Shown piece by piece: positions 48,020 to 57,410 of a stretch of 64,000 nt of DNA. This stretch comes from an uncultured Gemmatimonadota bacterium (GTDB taxonomy: Bacteria; Gemmatimonadota; Gemmatimonadetes; Gemmatimonadales; Gemmatimonadaceae): assembly GCA_902826615.1 (NCBI GenBank), contig CADEFN010000002.1, forward strand, positions 796,911 through 860,910, read 5' to 3'. Both the position numbers and the translations under genes were made by a program. Positions within the stretch are counted from its first letter, which is position 1. Each line of letters begins with the position of its first letter. The notes under the pieces were generated by a model. That model made no database searches. It worked only from the letters and a program-made list of their open reading frames with translations, and had not been told where the DNA came from.

Positions 48020-49378
48020 ATGGCCGACACACCTGAACTCGACCGTCGCGATTTCCTCAAGCTCGGCGCCGTTGTCAGCGCGGGGATTGCCACGGGCAGC
48101 ACGCCCTCACTCCATGTGGCCGCGTCCAGCACCAGTGCGCCGGTCGCCGAGACGATGATGGGCGCGCCATTCGCCCGCATGGAAACGCCACGCATCGCCA
48201 TTGTGGGCACGGGGCTTCGAGGACGGAGTGTACTGCACGAACTCCTTGGTGTTGGCAACGTGCGGATCGCAGCGTTGTGCGACGTGGTGCCCGACAAGGT
48301 GGCCATGGCGCTCGACCAGGTACGCAAGGCGGGGCACACGTACGATGTGCCAACCTTCTCCGGCGGCGAACTGGCGTACGAGCAGCTGATGCAGCGTGAC
48401 GACATCGATCTCGTGTATACCGCCACGCCGTGGGAGTTTCACGTGCCGGTCTGCCTGGCCGCGATGAGCGCTGGCAAACACGCCGCAACCGAAGTGCCGG
48501 CGGCCTATACGCTGGATGATTGCTGGAAGCTCGTGGACACGTCAGAGCGCACCCGCAAGCACTGCATCATGATGGAGAATTGCAACTATGGCTACAATGA
48601 GTTGCTGGTGCTCAACATGGTGCGCGCAGGGTTGTTTGGTGACGTGACACATGGAGGCGCCGCGTACAACCACGATTTGCGCGAGATTCTGTTCGAGAAT
48701 CGCGACGAAGGGCTCTGGCGTCGTGCCCATCACACGCGCCGGAACAGCAACCTCTATCCCACGCATGGTCTCGGCCCGGTGGCGTTCTATCTCGACATTC
48801 ACCGGGGCGATCGCTTTGACTACATGGTGTCCATGGCGACACCCGAGATGGGCTTGTCGAAGTGGCGCACCGAACATCCCGACGCCGAGCGCCCGAAGGA
48901 TCGCGAGCGGTACGTGACCGGAGACCTCAGCTCCTCGCTCATCAAGACGGTGAATGGGCGCACCATCCGCCTGGAGCACGACGTCTCGAGCCCGCGACCC
49001 TACTCTCGCATCAACAGCATTCAGGGAAGCAAGGGCATTTTCGAGGACTACCCGCCGCGACTCTATCTCGACGGCATGACACCGTCCCATCGTTGGAGCA
49101 CCATCGACGCGTACAAAGCCAGCCATGAACACCAGCTCTGGCGTTCGTTAGGCGAGCAGGCCCGCAGCGGCGGACATGGCGGTATGGACTTCGTCATGGC
49201 ATGGAGCCTGGTGCACGCGATGCGCCAGGGCCTCGCACCCGACATGGATGTGTACGACGCCGCCGCGTGGAGTGCGCCCGGACCGCTAAGTGAGGAGTCG
49301 GCGCGCAAAGGTAGCGCGCCCATGAAATTCCCGGACTTTACACGCGGGCGCTGGAAGGACGGCAAGCGCTCGCTCTGA
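48020..49378 (+). CDS. Tat-exported GH109 alpha-N-acetylgalactosaminidase-like protein (Gfo/Idh/MocA fold)
   Basis: ATG 48020 gives 452 residues with a clear Tat signal (LDRRDFLKLGAVVSAGIATG). A Rossmann loop (IVGTGLRGRSVLHELL, about residue 60) binds NAD. The distinctive GH109 stretch follows: ATPWEFHVPVCLAAMSAGKH, then ATEVPAAYTLDDCWKLVD, MMENCNYGYNELLVLNMV, THGGAAYNHDLREILF and NLYPTHGLGPVAFYLDIHRG. GH109 enzymes remove terminal alpha-GalNAc using a tightly bound NAD; Tat export of the folded, cofactor-loaded protein fits. Length is typical (about 440-470). Confidence 0.92.
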   Translation: MADTPELDRRDFLKLGAVVSAGIATGSTPSLHVAASSTSAPVAETMMGAPFARMETPRIAIVGTGLRGRSVLHELLGVGNVRIAALCDVVPDKVAMALDQVRKAGHTYDVPTFSGGELAYEQLMQRDDIDLVYTATPWEFHVPVCLAAMSAGKHAATEVPAAYTLDDCWKLVDTSERTRKHCIMMENCNYGYNELLVLNMVRAGLFGDVTHGGAAYNHDLREILFENRDEGLWRRAHHTRRNSNLYPTHGLGPVAFYLDIHRGDRFDYMVSMATPEMGLSKWRTEHPDAERPKDRERYVTGDLSSSLIKTVNGRTIRLEHDVSSPRPYSRINSIQGSKGIFEDYPPRLYLDGMTPSHRWSTIDAYKASHEHQLWRSLGEQARSGGHGGMDFVMAWSLVHAMRQGLAPDMDVYDAAAWSAPGPLSEESARKGSAPMKFPDFTRGRWKDGKRSL

Positions 49379-49417
49379 TCCGCACCACTGCTGTTCCTCC
49401 CGATTCCCCCGCTCCCC

Positions 49418-50938
49418 ATGAATCGCTCACTCCGCTCAGTCGCACTGCTCTTCGGTGCGCTCCCCCTCGTGCTCGAGGCGCAAGGCACGGTTCGCCATGG
49501 CCAGCGCCCGGCACGTCTCGTCATCCGGAACGCGCTCGTCATCGACGGCACCGGTACCCCGGCCTCCGGGCCCTGGGACATTGTCATCGAGAACAACCGC
49601 ATTGCCGCCATGGTGCCGATCGCGGACGCCACGATGAATACGGTGCTGGGCTCGGGACCGCAGCGGCCAACCGGAGATGCGATCATCGACGCCGCCGGCA
49701 AGTATGTGCTTCCCGGTTTCATCAACGCGCACGCGCATGTACAGGACGAGCGTGGCGGGATTCCGATGGAGCAGCAGTACGAGCTCAACCTGTGGCTCGC
49801 GTCCGGCATAACGAGTGTGCGCGACGTGGGGAGCGACACCCGCAAAACCATCCCGCTTCGTGAGGAGATTGCGGCCGGCAAGGTCGCCGGGCCGCGCATC
49901 TTCCACTACCCGTTTTTCATCGCGCCCACCATACCCAATACACCCGCCGAGGCACGAGCGCGTGTGCAGGAGCTCAAGCGGGCTGGTGTGGACGGCATCA
50001 AGATCGTGAACACCAAACGTGACGTGATGGAAGCGATGCTCGACGAGGCCAAGAAGGTTGGCCTGCGTGTCGCCCATCATGCCGCGGTGGAAGAAACCAA
50101 CGCGTGGGACGACATCCGCTTTGGCAGCACCACCATCGAGCACTGGTATGGCATTCCCGATGCCGCCATCCTCGATCGCGTGCAGTCGTTCCCGCCGGAC
50201 TTCAATATCACCGACGAGACCCACCGCTTTCGCTATGCGGGACGGCTCTGGCGGGAAGCCGATCCGGCGCGGCTCCAGGAAGTACTGGCCGCGATGGTGA
50301 AGGCCAACGTGGCGTGGGTGCCCACGCTCGACATCTACGAAGCAAGCCGCGACCTCCAGCGTGCACAGGGGCAACCCTGGTTCAAGGACTACCTGCATCC
50401 CGCGCTCGAAGAGTTCTTCAAGCCGAACCCGATGAACCACGGGTCGTACTTCATCGGCTGGACCTCGGTGGACGAGGCGTTCTGGAAAGAGAACTACCAG
50501 CTCTGGTTCAAGGCGCTGAGAGACTTCGACCGCATGGGTGGCACGATCGCGGTCGGCGACGACGCCGGATTCATCTACCAGCTGTACGGCTTTGGACTGG
50601 TACGCGAACTCGAACTCAAGCAGGAAGCAGGGTTCAGCCCGCTGCGCATCATCCAGCAAGCCACGGCCAACGGCGCCAAGATCCTCGGCCGCGAGCAGGA
50701 CCTCGGCCGAGTTCGGCCGGGCTGGCTCGCCGACCTGATCATCGTCAATGGCAACCCGCTCGCCGATCTCAAGGTGTTGTATCCCACCGGGACGGAATCG
50801 GTGAAGGATGGCAAGATCATCTCAACCGGCGGTGTGGAGTGGACCATCAAGGATGGCATTCCTTATCACGGGCCCACGCTGCTTCGTGAAGTAAAGGAGA
50901 TGGTCACCAAGGCACGCTCCCGCTCTGCAAAACGCTGA
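49418..50938 (+). CDS. Secreted amidohydrolase
   Basis: The 506-residue product has a Sec signal ending VLEAQG. Amidohydrolase features: RLVIRNALVIDGTGTPASG, the first metal pair in YVLPGFINAHAHVQDERGG, VDGIKIVNTKRDV (the position of a bridging Lys), HHAAVEE, STTIEHWYG, the metal Asp in TIAVGDDAGF and RVRPGWLADLIIVNGNPLAD. Substrates of this imidazolonepropionase-like secreted group include dipeptides and cyclic amides; none can be named here. It lies 39 bases after the GH109 gene and 10 bases before the serine hydrolase, so the three probably form an operon. Confidence 0.88.
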   Translation: MNRSLRSVALLFGALPLVLEAQGTVRHGQRPARLVIRNALVIDGTGTPASGPWDIVIENNRIAAMVPIADATMNTVLGSGPQRPTGDAIIDAAGKYVLPGFINAHAHVQDERGGIPMEQQYELNLWLASGITSVRDVGSDTRKTIPLREEIAAGKVAGPRIFHYPFFIAPTIPNTPAEARARVQELKRAGVDGIKIVNTKRDVMEAMLDEAKKVGLRVAHHAAVEETNAWDDIRFGSTTIEHWYGIPDAAILDRVQSFPPDFNITDETHRFRYAGRLWREADPARLQEVLAAMVKANVAWVPTLDIYEASRDLQRAQGQPWFKDYLHPALEEFFKPNPMNHGSYFIGWTSVDEAFWKENYQLWFKALRDFDRMGGTIAVGDDAGFIYQLYGFGLVRELELKQEAGFSPLRIIQQATANGAKILGREQDLGRVRPGWLADLIIVNGNPLADLKVLYPTGTESVKDGKIISTGGVEWTIKDGIPYHGPTLLREVKEMVTKARSRSAKR

Positions 50939-50948
50939 CACTCAACCA

Positions 50949-52472
50949 ATGATTCACATGCCTGCGTACTTCGAACGTGCGACTCTGGCCGTCGCCCTGG
51001 TAGCCTGCGCTGCACACGCGCAACCACGCCGAGCGTCCACTGATCGTTTTGCCGGGCTCGATCAGGTGGTCATGGATGCCATGGAAACCTGGAAGGTCCC
51101 GGGACTGGCGCTGGCTGTGGTTACACGAGACTCCGTGATCTATGCGAAGGGTTATGGCACTCGACGCCTGGGTAGCGATGCACCCGTGAATCCACAAACG
51201 CTGTTTGCGATTGGATCGGCGTCGAAGGCGTTCACCGGCGCATCACTCGCCATGTTGTCCGACGAGGGCAAGCTGACGATGGACGATCGTGTGATCGACC
51301 ATTTGCCTTGGTTCCAGATGTACGACCCGTGGGTGACGCGGGAAATCCGGCTGCGCGATTTGTTGCTGCATCGCAGCGGACTGGAACGGGGCGAGCTCGC
51401 CTGGTACGGCACCAGCCGCTCGCGTGAGGAGGTGGTGCGCACCGTTCGATACCTCCCGCCGACTACAAGCTTTCGCACACGCTTCCAGTATCAGAACCTG
51501 ATGTACATCACGGCGGGTGAGGTGGTGCGGCAAAAAAGCGGGATGTCATGGGACGACTTTGTGCGCTCGCGCTTTTTCGAGCCACTCGGCATGCAGGGAT
51601 CCAACACGTCGGTGCGCGCACTCAATGGACAGTCAAACGTGGCGCAGCCGCACGCCGAGATTGCGGGCACCATTCGCCCGATCCCCTATCGCAATATCGA
51701 CAATGCCGGCGCGGCGGGCTCCATCAATTCCAGCGTGATGGATATGTCGCGTTGGGTGCGTCTCTGGCTCAACGGGGGCGTGGCAGGCGGAAAGCGTTTG
51801 CTGAGTGAGTCGATGGCACGGGAAGCCATCAGGCCGCAGACCACGATGGACGATGTCCCGCTCCAATTGATGGTGGGGAATCCTGCCTTTCCCGGCTACG
51901 CCTTTGGATGGTTTGTCGCTGCATTCCGGGGCAAGCGCCATGTGGCACATGGCGGAAACATCGATGGAATGGCGGCGATGGTGGGGTTCCTGCCTGACGA
52001 TGGCGTGGGCGTGGTGATCCTGACCAACATGAACCGGTCGACGGTCACGACCCCTCTCATGTCGTACCTGTTCGACCGTGCCCTCGGGCTCACACCACCT
52101 GACTACTTCGGCGACTATCGGCGCGCCGAGGCGCAGTTCATGGCGTCAATGGAGAAACCCAAGCAGCCCACGCCTGCCGCAGCGCCCGCCTCCCTGCCGC
52201 TCGACGCCTACGCTGGCACATACCGCCACGAGATGTACGGGACGGCCACCGTTCGGCACGCCGATGGCAAACTCACGATCAACTACGACGCCAACCCGAA
52301 CGGAAGTGGCGAACTGGCACATGTGCGGCACGATGCGTTCGAGGCCACGATGCGCGATCCGATTCTGGGGAAGGCGCCCGTGAACTTCCGGATCAATGCG
52401 TCAGCCGCGGTCGAAGGCATGACCTTCGGTCTGATGGGCGCGGACGGGGAGTGGGTGCGGGAGAAGCGTTAG
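50949..52472 (+). CDS. Secreted serine hydrolase of the class C beta-lactamase fold
   Basis: The 507-residue product has a Sec signal ending ACAAHAQ. Catalytic motifs are present in order: SxxK in FAIGSASKAFTG (about residue 90), YxN in FQYQNLMYITAG (about 180) and HGG in RHVAHGGNIDGM (about 334). A C-terminal lipocalin-like DUF3471 domain (YAGTYRHEMYGTATVRHADG) follows. These features fit esterase or D-aminopeptidase-type relatives rather than true AmpC. It ends at a TAG that lies in CGTTAGGC. Confidence 0.88.
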   Translation: MIHMPAYFERATLAVALVACAAHAQPRRASTDRFAGLDQVVMDAMETWKVPGLALAVVTRDSVIYAKGYGTRRLGSDAPVNPQTLFAIGSASKAFTGASLAMLSDEGKLTMDDRVIDHLPWFQMYDPWVTREIRLRDLLLHRSGLERGELAWYGTSRSREEVVRTVRYLPPTTSFRTRFQYQNLMYITAGEVVRQKSGMSWDDFVRSRFFEPLGMQGSNTSVRALNGQSNVAQPHAEIAGTIRPIPYRNIDNAGAAGSINSSVMDMSRWVRLWLNGGVAGGKRLLSESMAREAIRPQTTMDDVPLQLMVGNPAFPGYAFGWFVAAFRGKRHVAHGGNIDGMAAMVGFLPDDGVGVVILTNMNRSTVTTPLMSYLFDRALGLTPPDYFGDYRRAEAQFMASMEKPKQPTPAAAPASLPLDAYAGTYRHEMYGTATVRHADGKLTINYDANPNGSGELAHVRHDAFEATMRDPILGKAPVNFRINASAAVEGMTFGLMGADGEWVREKR

Positions 52473-52503
52473 GCTCGGCGCGCGTCGGTACGCTTTGAGA
52501 GCT

Positions 52504-52532
52504 GCCCCCTTCGCGGGAATTCCGAAGGGGGC
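52504..52532. terminator. Strong hairpin between convergent genes
   Basis: GCCCCCTTCG (52504-52513) pairs perfectly with CGAAGGGGGC (52523-52532) around a 9-base loop. No U-tract follows on either strand. It sits between the serine hydrolase and the convergent isomerase gene, where it can end both transcripts. Confidence 0.55.
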
Positions 52533-52551
52533 GCGGGAACGACGGGAGACC

Positions 52552-53403
52552 TCACACGTCGCAGATCGCGACCCCTTCCTTCAAACTCGTCAGGGGGTCG
52601 CGCGTCGGGATGAACTCCTGACCGACAAACCCCTTGTATCCCAGATCGGCGATGGCACGCATGATCACGGGATACTGCAGCTCCTGCGACGCATCAATTT
52701 CGTTGCGCCCCGGGACACCCCCGGTGTGGAAATGCCCGATCGCGCTGAAGTTGTCGCGAATGGTGCGAATGACATCACCCTCCATGATCTGCATGTGGTA
52801 GATGTCGTACAACAACTTGAAGCGCGGACTTCCCACCCGCTTCACCAGCTCGGCGCCCCACGCGGTGTGATCACACTGATAGTCCGCGTGATCGATCTTC
52901 GAGTTCAGCAGCTCCATACACACGGTGACGCCGAGCCGTTCGGCGGTGGGTGTGATGCGTTGCAATCCCTTCACGCAGTTCTCCAGCCCCTCGCCGTCGG
53001 ACATCCCGCCGCGGTTGCCGCTGAAGACAATCATGTTCGGCAGTCCGGCTTTTGCCACCAACGGCAGAAGCCGCTCCGACTCCTTGACCAGGCGGTCGTG
53101 CTCCGCAGGCCGGTTGAACCCCACGGGAATCGTCGAGGGGCCATTGGCCATGGCGCAGGTGAGACCGAAACGCCGGGGCATGTCGTACTCATCCTCTGAC
53201 AGGAGCTCGATCGACTTGAGCCCGATGGCCTTGCCGGCCTTGCACAACTCCTCGATGGGAATCTTGCTGTAACACCAGCGGCAGGCACTCTGATTGAGCC
53301 GACCAGCACCGCGAATGGATTTTGCCAGCGGCGCAAAGTCGACACCCGTGGCACCCAGCGCCATCACACTTCCCAAACCGGCAACTGCCTCTCGGCGTTT
53401 CAT
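52552..53403 (-). CDS. Exported hydroxypyruvate-isomerase-like TIM barrel
   Basis: The 283-residue product begins MKRREAVAGLGSVMALGATG, a Tat-like signal. The AP-endonuclease-2/Hyi TIM barrel follows, with metal-site segments ELLNSKIDHADYQCDHTAWG, KLLYDIYHMQIMEGDV, IGHFHTGGVPGRNEID and FVGQEFIPTRDP, which supply Glu, Asp, His and Glu ligands as in hydroxypyruvate isomerase. The true Hyi is cytoplasmic, so an exported form suggests another sugar or keto-acid substrate. The start overlaps the upstream isomerase stop by 4 bases. Confidence 0.85.
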   Translation of the reverse strand: MKRREAVAGLGSVMALGATGVDFAPLAKSIRGAGRLNQSACRWCYSKIPIEELCKAGKAIGLKSIELLSEDEYDMPRRFGLTCAMANGPSTIPVGFNRPAEHDRLVKESERLLPLVAKAGLPNMIVFSGNRGGMSDGEGLENCVKGLQRITPTAERLGVTVCMELLNSKIDHADYQCDHTAWGAELVKRVGSPRFKLLYDIYHMQIMEGDVIRTIRDNFSAIGHFHTGGVPGRNEIDASQELQYPVIMRAIADLGYKGFVGQEFIPTRDPLTSLKEGVAICDV

Positions 53404-54230
53404 GCCTTGAGGCCGCGCAACGCGGCGATGCTGGTGGTGACGGACTCGAAGGCATTGCCGGGATTGTCATGCTCGACAAAGAAGTGCTTGATGCCTCCCT
53501 TCGACGCGGCAAAGATCTTCTGGAACGGAATGGTGCCACTCCCGACTTCGGTCATCGTGCCGTCGACCTTCATGTCCTTCACGTGCACGAGGGGGAAGCG
53601 CGCGGCATTCTGGCCGAGGTAGGCCGCCACATCCTTGCCCGCCTTTGTGACCCAGAACAGATCGAGTTCGAACTTCACCAATGCGGCGTCGCATTCCTTC
53701 ATCAGGATCTCGTGCCCATTGGTCGCGCCGAAGGGAATGAACTCGAAGTCGTGATTGTGATAGGCAAAGTTGATCCCGCGCTTTTTTGCGGCGGCCGCTG
53801 CCACATTCATTTGGGCCGCGAGCGCCTTGTACTGGTCAGCGGATTTGCGTTCCGGCTCCTGAAGGTACGGAATCACCACCCACTGATGCCCAATGGTCGC
53901 GGCGTCATCCAGGGCCTTGTCCCAGCCCTTCCCCATGACCTCACGCGGAATATGGGCGGAGGGCGCGGTGAGGCCGTTCTGCTTGAGGAGCGCCGCGATC
54001 TGGGCAGGTGTTTTCCCGAAGTAGCCCGCAAATTCGAGCTCCTTGTACCCGATCTGCGCGAGACGAGCGAGTGTGGCGTCCACACTCTTCTGCATCTCAC
54101 TGCGCACCGTGTAGAGCTGCAAGCCTGGTCGCGACACCATGGACGTACTCTCCGCCAGAAGTGACCGCGCACCTAACGCGGTCAAACCCACACCAGCTGC
54201 CAGTGTCTTCATCGCTTCGCGACGCTGCAT
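53400..54230 (-). CDS. Exported sugar phosphate isomerase/epimerase-like TIM barrel
   Basis: ATG 54230 (MQRREAMKTLAAGVGLTALG, Tat-like) or ATG 54248 could start the 276-282-residue product. The family pattern is GLQLYTVRSEMQKSVDATLA, IGYKELEFAGYFG, INFAYHNHDFEFIP, FELDLFWVTKAG and FPLVHVKDMKVDG, closing with FFVEHDNPGNAFES. His, Asp and Glu in these segments form the metal site. It is co-transcribed with and overlaps the Hyi-like gene. The pair probably acts on a carbohydrate-derived substrate in the periplasm. Confidence 0.85.
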   Translation of the reverse strand: MQRREAMKTLAAGVGLTALGARSLLAESTSMVSRPGLQLYTVRSEMQKSVDATLARLAQIGYKELEFAGYFGKTPAQIAALLKQNGLTAPSAHIPREVMGKGWDKALDDAATIGHQWVVIPYLQEPERKSADQYKALAAQMNVAAAAAKKRGINFAYHNHDFEFIPFGATNGHEILMKECDAALVKFELDLFWVTKAGKDVAAYLGQNAARFPLVHVKDMKVDGTMTEVGSGTIPFQKIFAASKGGIKHFFVEHDNPGNAFESVTTSIAALRGLKA

Positions 54231-54297
54231 CTTTGTGCTCCAGGTCATGGTCGTCCCTCACTGAGTCGTGGCAGGCGGACTAGCGTGTCGTCTCGCG

Positions 54298-54333
54298 TGC
54301 TTCTCATGCTTCTCATGCTTCTCATGCTTCTCG
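54298..54333. repeat. Four tandem copies of a 9-bp repeat
   Basis: TGCTTCTCA is repeated three times and followed by TGCTTCTCG with no gap. On the minus strand this reads GAGAAGCA... units, beginning 3 bases after the stop codon of the DUF885 gene. The same type of 9-mer (GARGCAYGR) follows the DUF1501 stop codon near 3860. Confidence 0.9.
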
Positions 54334-54336
54334 TTC

Positions 54337-56130
54337 TCACTCCACCACCTTCCCCACCGAATCACCGAGCATAAGCACCCGGTGCGCCCACCAGGGGGCG
54401 ATTCCGTTGCGCATCACCCGCTCATGAAACGCGAGGAGGTCGAACTTGTCGCCCTCCTTCACCTGCATGGCGTCGCGCAACTTGAACATGGCGTGTTTCC
54501 CCAGAAAATACCCGCCATTGGTCGGATCGTACACCACACGCACGGCTTCTTGCCGAGCTGCCTGTGCCGGCACATGTGCCTGCTCCTCGAAGAATTTGGC
54601 GGCGTCGTCCACGCTCCACACCCCCAAGTGAGTGTTGAGGCCCGCGATGAGCCGGCAGATGCGGGTCATTGACTCGGCGAGCTGGGCCATGGCGTACCGA
54701 GGGTCCTCGGCGTGGAAGCCCTGCTCCACCACCAGGTGCTCGGCGTAGTGCGCCCATCCGTCCTGCCCCGACGACGGCTGCGGAAAGGGATTGAGCCCGA
54801 TCCAGATGCGTCTGATCTTGCCCGGTGTCTCGCGCATGTAGAGCGAATGGACAAAGTGCCCAGGCATGGCCTCGTGTGACGAGGTGATGGCGAGCGACGC
54901 CACGTTGAAGCGCTCGAGCCAGGCATTCTGGCGTTCGGCGGGCCACGACGCGTTTGCATCGGTGACGTAGTAGATCGACTTGACGGGTGTTGGTTCGAGG
55001 GGCGGCGAGGCGTGCATCGACGCGAGCCCGAGGTCAAAGGGTCGAGAGGCTTCGACAATGACCCGTTCTCCCGCCGGAATGCGCGCCAGCTTCTTCGACT
55101 CCACAAACGATTGCAGGTCGTCCACGGCTCTGCGTGCGGCGTCAACGAGACCACCGGGTGCGGGGTGATCCTGACGTACGTCGCGCCACACCGAGAGGAA
55201 GTCCTTTGTGGCATCAACTTCCTTTGCCTTGGCCTGAAAGAGCGCCTGCTCTCGTGCCAGCTCTCGCACACCAATCGCCAGCAGATCGGCCACCTTGAGA
55301 TCGATCAGCTCCTCGGCCCGGTAGCGTGCCTCAACGTATTCCGCGCCTAACGCATTCTTGCCATTGGCCCGTGGCATCAGGTCGGCTTTCATCCATTCCA
55401 CAAAGGCGTCGATGGACGCCCTCGCCGACTTCGCCTCGGCCAGCAGTGATTTCCGTGTTTCCCCACGAGTGCTGGGAAAGGCCAGCTCGAGGTCGGCGCC
55501 GAGCATGGCGCTGGCACCTTCGAACATGGTGATGCCACGTTCGACCAGCACCTTCGGCGGGTTGTCGAGCTGCGTGCGGGCCGCGTCGAGCAGCCGATCA
55601 ACCCCTCGCAGCTTGCGCGTGATGCGCCGCATGCGCTCCTGCGCGCTGGCGCTTTCCATCGTCATGAGGTTGTGCACGCCATCGGCAATCGCCGACGCAT
55701 AGATCATCGGGTTGCGCCGGTGGTTCTTCATGCCATCGAGTTCCAGCAACCAGGCATCGACAATGCCGTCGAGGATCCGGTGATCCACCAACTCATCGGG
55801 TGGAAGGTCGGCGCGCGGGAGGTCGGCGAGACGCTGTTTCACCGTCCGAAGCCAGGCCACCTCCTCGGCGACGGCAGCAGCGCTGTAGTCTTCGAGTTTG
55901 GCATCGTGGGTGTGGATCCCGTTGCCGGCGGCAATCGACGGGTGGCGACTCGCCCAGGTGTCGAGATACTCGTCGACGAGATTGGCGAAGGCCTTGGCCG
56001 CCGGAGTGGCGGTGCCGTAACTGCCGGCCGCCGGTTCCTCTCGCGAGGCACGCGCCGGCGCGCGTCGCTCGAGGAAGAATGCACCAGCGGCCAGGACCGC
56101 GAGGAGGAGGGCATACCAGAGAACGCGCAT
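54337..56130 (-). CDS. DUF885 family protein (probable metallopeptidase)
   Basis: The 597-residue product has a signal or anchor (LWYALLLAVLAAGAFFLERR). DUF885 signatures: YLDTWASRHPSIAAGNGIHT near residue 60, the metal-binding SSHEAMPGHFVHSLYM (HExxxGH form, about residues 417-423), GWAHYAEHLVVEQGF and the C-terminal GGYFLGKHAMFKLRD. The family resembles M32/M3-type zinc peptidases and is common among secreted proteins of this type of bacterium. It starts at the stop of the upstream PLP gene (1-base overlap), so the two are translationally coupled. Confidence 0.88.
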   Translation of the reverse strand: MRVLWYALLLAVLAAGAFFLERRAPARASREEPAAGSYGTATPAAKAFANLVDEYLDTWASRHPSIAAGNGIHTHDAKLEDYSAAAVAEEVAWLRTVKQRLADLPRADLPPDELVDHRILDGIVDAWLLELDGMKNHRRNPMIYASAIADGVHNLMTMESASAQERMRRITRKLRGVDRLLDAARTQLDNPPKVLVERGITMFEGASAMLGADLELAFPSTRGETRKSLLAEAKSARASIDAFVEWMKADLMPRANGKNALGAEYVEARYRAEELIDLKVADLLAIGVRELAREQALFQAKAKEVDATKDFLSVWRDVRQDHPAPGGLVDAARRAVDDLQSFVESKKLARIPAGERVIVEASRPFDLGLASMHASPPLEPTPVKSIYYVTDANASWPAERQNAWLERFNVASLAITSSHEAMPGHFVHSLYMRETPGKIRRIWIGLNPFPQPSSGQDGWAHYAEHLVVEQGFHAEDPRYAMAQLAESMTRICRLIAGLNTHLGVWSVDDAAKFFEEQAHVPAQAARQEAVRVVYDPTNGGYFLGKHAMFKLRDAMQVKEGDKFDLLAFHERVMRNGIAPWWAHRVLMLGDSVGKVVE

Positions 56131-57410
56131 CAGGTCAGGCCTCGTGTGGCCGCGTGGGTCATGGCTCGGGCAAACACATCAATCTCCTGCAGTGTGGTGT
56201 AGACATTGGGCGTCACGCGGATGGCGCTGAACTCCCCACTCACTTCGCGCGGTCGCACATGCACCCGGTGACGTTTCATGAGCCAGTCCGTGAGTTGCGG
56301 TCCTGTCACCCCATCGAGTGACAAGGCGCCTAACGCGCAGGATTGGGCGTCGTCGTCAGGCGTGAGGATTTTGACCTTCGGCAGCTCACGCACCGCATTC
56401 ACCCAGCGACGACGCAGCAATCGCAGACGCGCCGCCTTGCGCTCGGGGCCGATACTCTCCCAGAAGTCCACCGCTTCGGTGATGGGATTCCGGATATGCA
56501 CCGGAAAGGTGCCGATCCCTTCGAACTTGCGGATGTTCGCCGCCATCTCCGGAGGCGAGGCAAAGAGCGACCAGATCTTCGGAATTTTTTCCTTGCGCAC
56601 GTAGAGAAAACCTGTCCCCACGGGCGCACTCAGCCACTTGTGCAGTGAGGTCCCGAAGTAGTCGCAATCGAGATCGTCGCGGGTGAATGGGAACTGGGCG
56701 TAGCTGTGGCCGCCGTCAACGATGACTTCGATGCCGCGCGCCCGTGCCATGCGGCAAATACGCTGGACGGGAAAGATCTGGCCGGTGGTGAAATACACAT
56801 GCGAGACGTGAATCACCTTTGTCTTTGGCGTGATCGCTCGCTCCACACGCGCCACCAGATCGTCCACACTCGGCGGCGGCGACGGAAAGGAAATCATTCG
56901 CAGCACCACGCCATCACGTCGTTCGCGCTGACGCCACGCCGAGGTCATCGAAGGGTAATCCTGCGTGGTGGTGAGAATTTCGTCGCCGCGTTCCAGCGGC
57001 ATGCCGAACTGCACAATCTCCAGCGCTTCGGTGGTGTTGCGCGTGAGGGCGAGCTCTTCGGCGTCGCAGCCGAATCGCGCGGCCAGCCGACCACGGACCA
57101 CGTCAAACGCCGGATACAGTGTTTCGTCGACGTAATACGACGGACTCATGTTGGTCATCGCCAGGTAATCGAGCTGCGCCTGCTGCACGCTTTTGGGCGA
57201 CGGGGCGACCGAGCCATTGTTGAGGTTGATGTTGTTGCGATCAACCGTGAAGGCCTGGCGCACGGTAAACCAGAAGTCCTCGTCGTCGGCTACCTTGTCT
57301 GGCGTTGCCGACGGGGTCCACGTTGCGAGACGATCGGCCAGGTGCAAAGCCTGACCGTTCAGGGAAACAACACCGGCGGCTGCCGAGGCGACAAAGTGGC
57401 GACGATGCAC
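56130..57410 (-). CDS. Exported class V aminotransferase-fold PLP enzyme (isopenicillin-N-epimerase-like)
   Basis: The 426-residue product begins MHRRHFVASAAAGVVSLNG, a Tat-like signal. The PLP fold is clear: LNNGSVAPSPKSVQQAQLDY, LALTRNTTEALEIVQFGM, HVSHVYFTTGQIFPV, IEVIVDGGHSYAQFPF and the PLP lysine in YFGTSLHKWLSAPVGTGF (about residue 257). The closest named group is isopenicillin N epimerase-like/cysteine-desulfurase-type enzymes. Export of a PLP enzyme requires folding in the cytoplasm, consistent with Tat. It is divergent from a second, related gene. Confidence 0.87.
   Translation of the reverse strand: MHRRHFVASAAAGVVSLNGQALHLADRLATWTPSATPDKVADDEDFWFTVRQAFTVDRNNINLNNGSVAPSPKSVQQAQLDYLAMTNMSPSYYVDETLYPAFDVVRGRLAARFGCDAEELALTRNTTEALEIVQFGMPLERGDEILTTTQDYPSMTSAWRQRERRDGVVLRMISFPSPPPSVDDLVARVERAITPKTKVIHVSHVYFTTGQIFPVQRICRMARARGIEVIVDGGHSYAQFPFTRDDLDCDYFGTSLHKWLSAPVGTGFLYVRKEKIPKIWSLFASPPEMAANIRKFEGIGTFPVHIRNPITEAVDFWESIGPERKAARLRLLRRRWVNAVRELPKVKILTPDDDAQSCALGALSLDGVTGPQLTDWLMKRHRVHVRPREVSGEFSAIRVTPNVYTTLQEIDVFARAMTHAATRGLT

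Noticed and set aside
49436-50659. 407-codon minus-strand open frame opposite the secreted amidohydrolase
   Set aside because: Antisense shadow without motifs; the plus-strand gene has signal peptide and metal-binding motifs.
50949-52472. True class C beta-lactamase
   Set aside because: The SxxK, YxN and HGG motifs are shared with esterases and D-peptidases, and a DUF3471 C-terminal domain is present, so resistance function is not supported.
54298-54333. Short CRISPR-like array
   Set aside because: Units are only 9 bp and contiguous with no spacers; no cas genes nearby.
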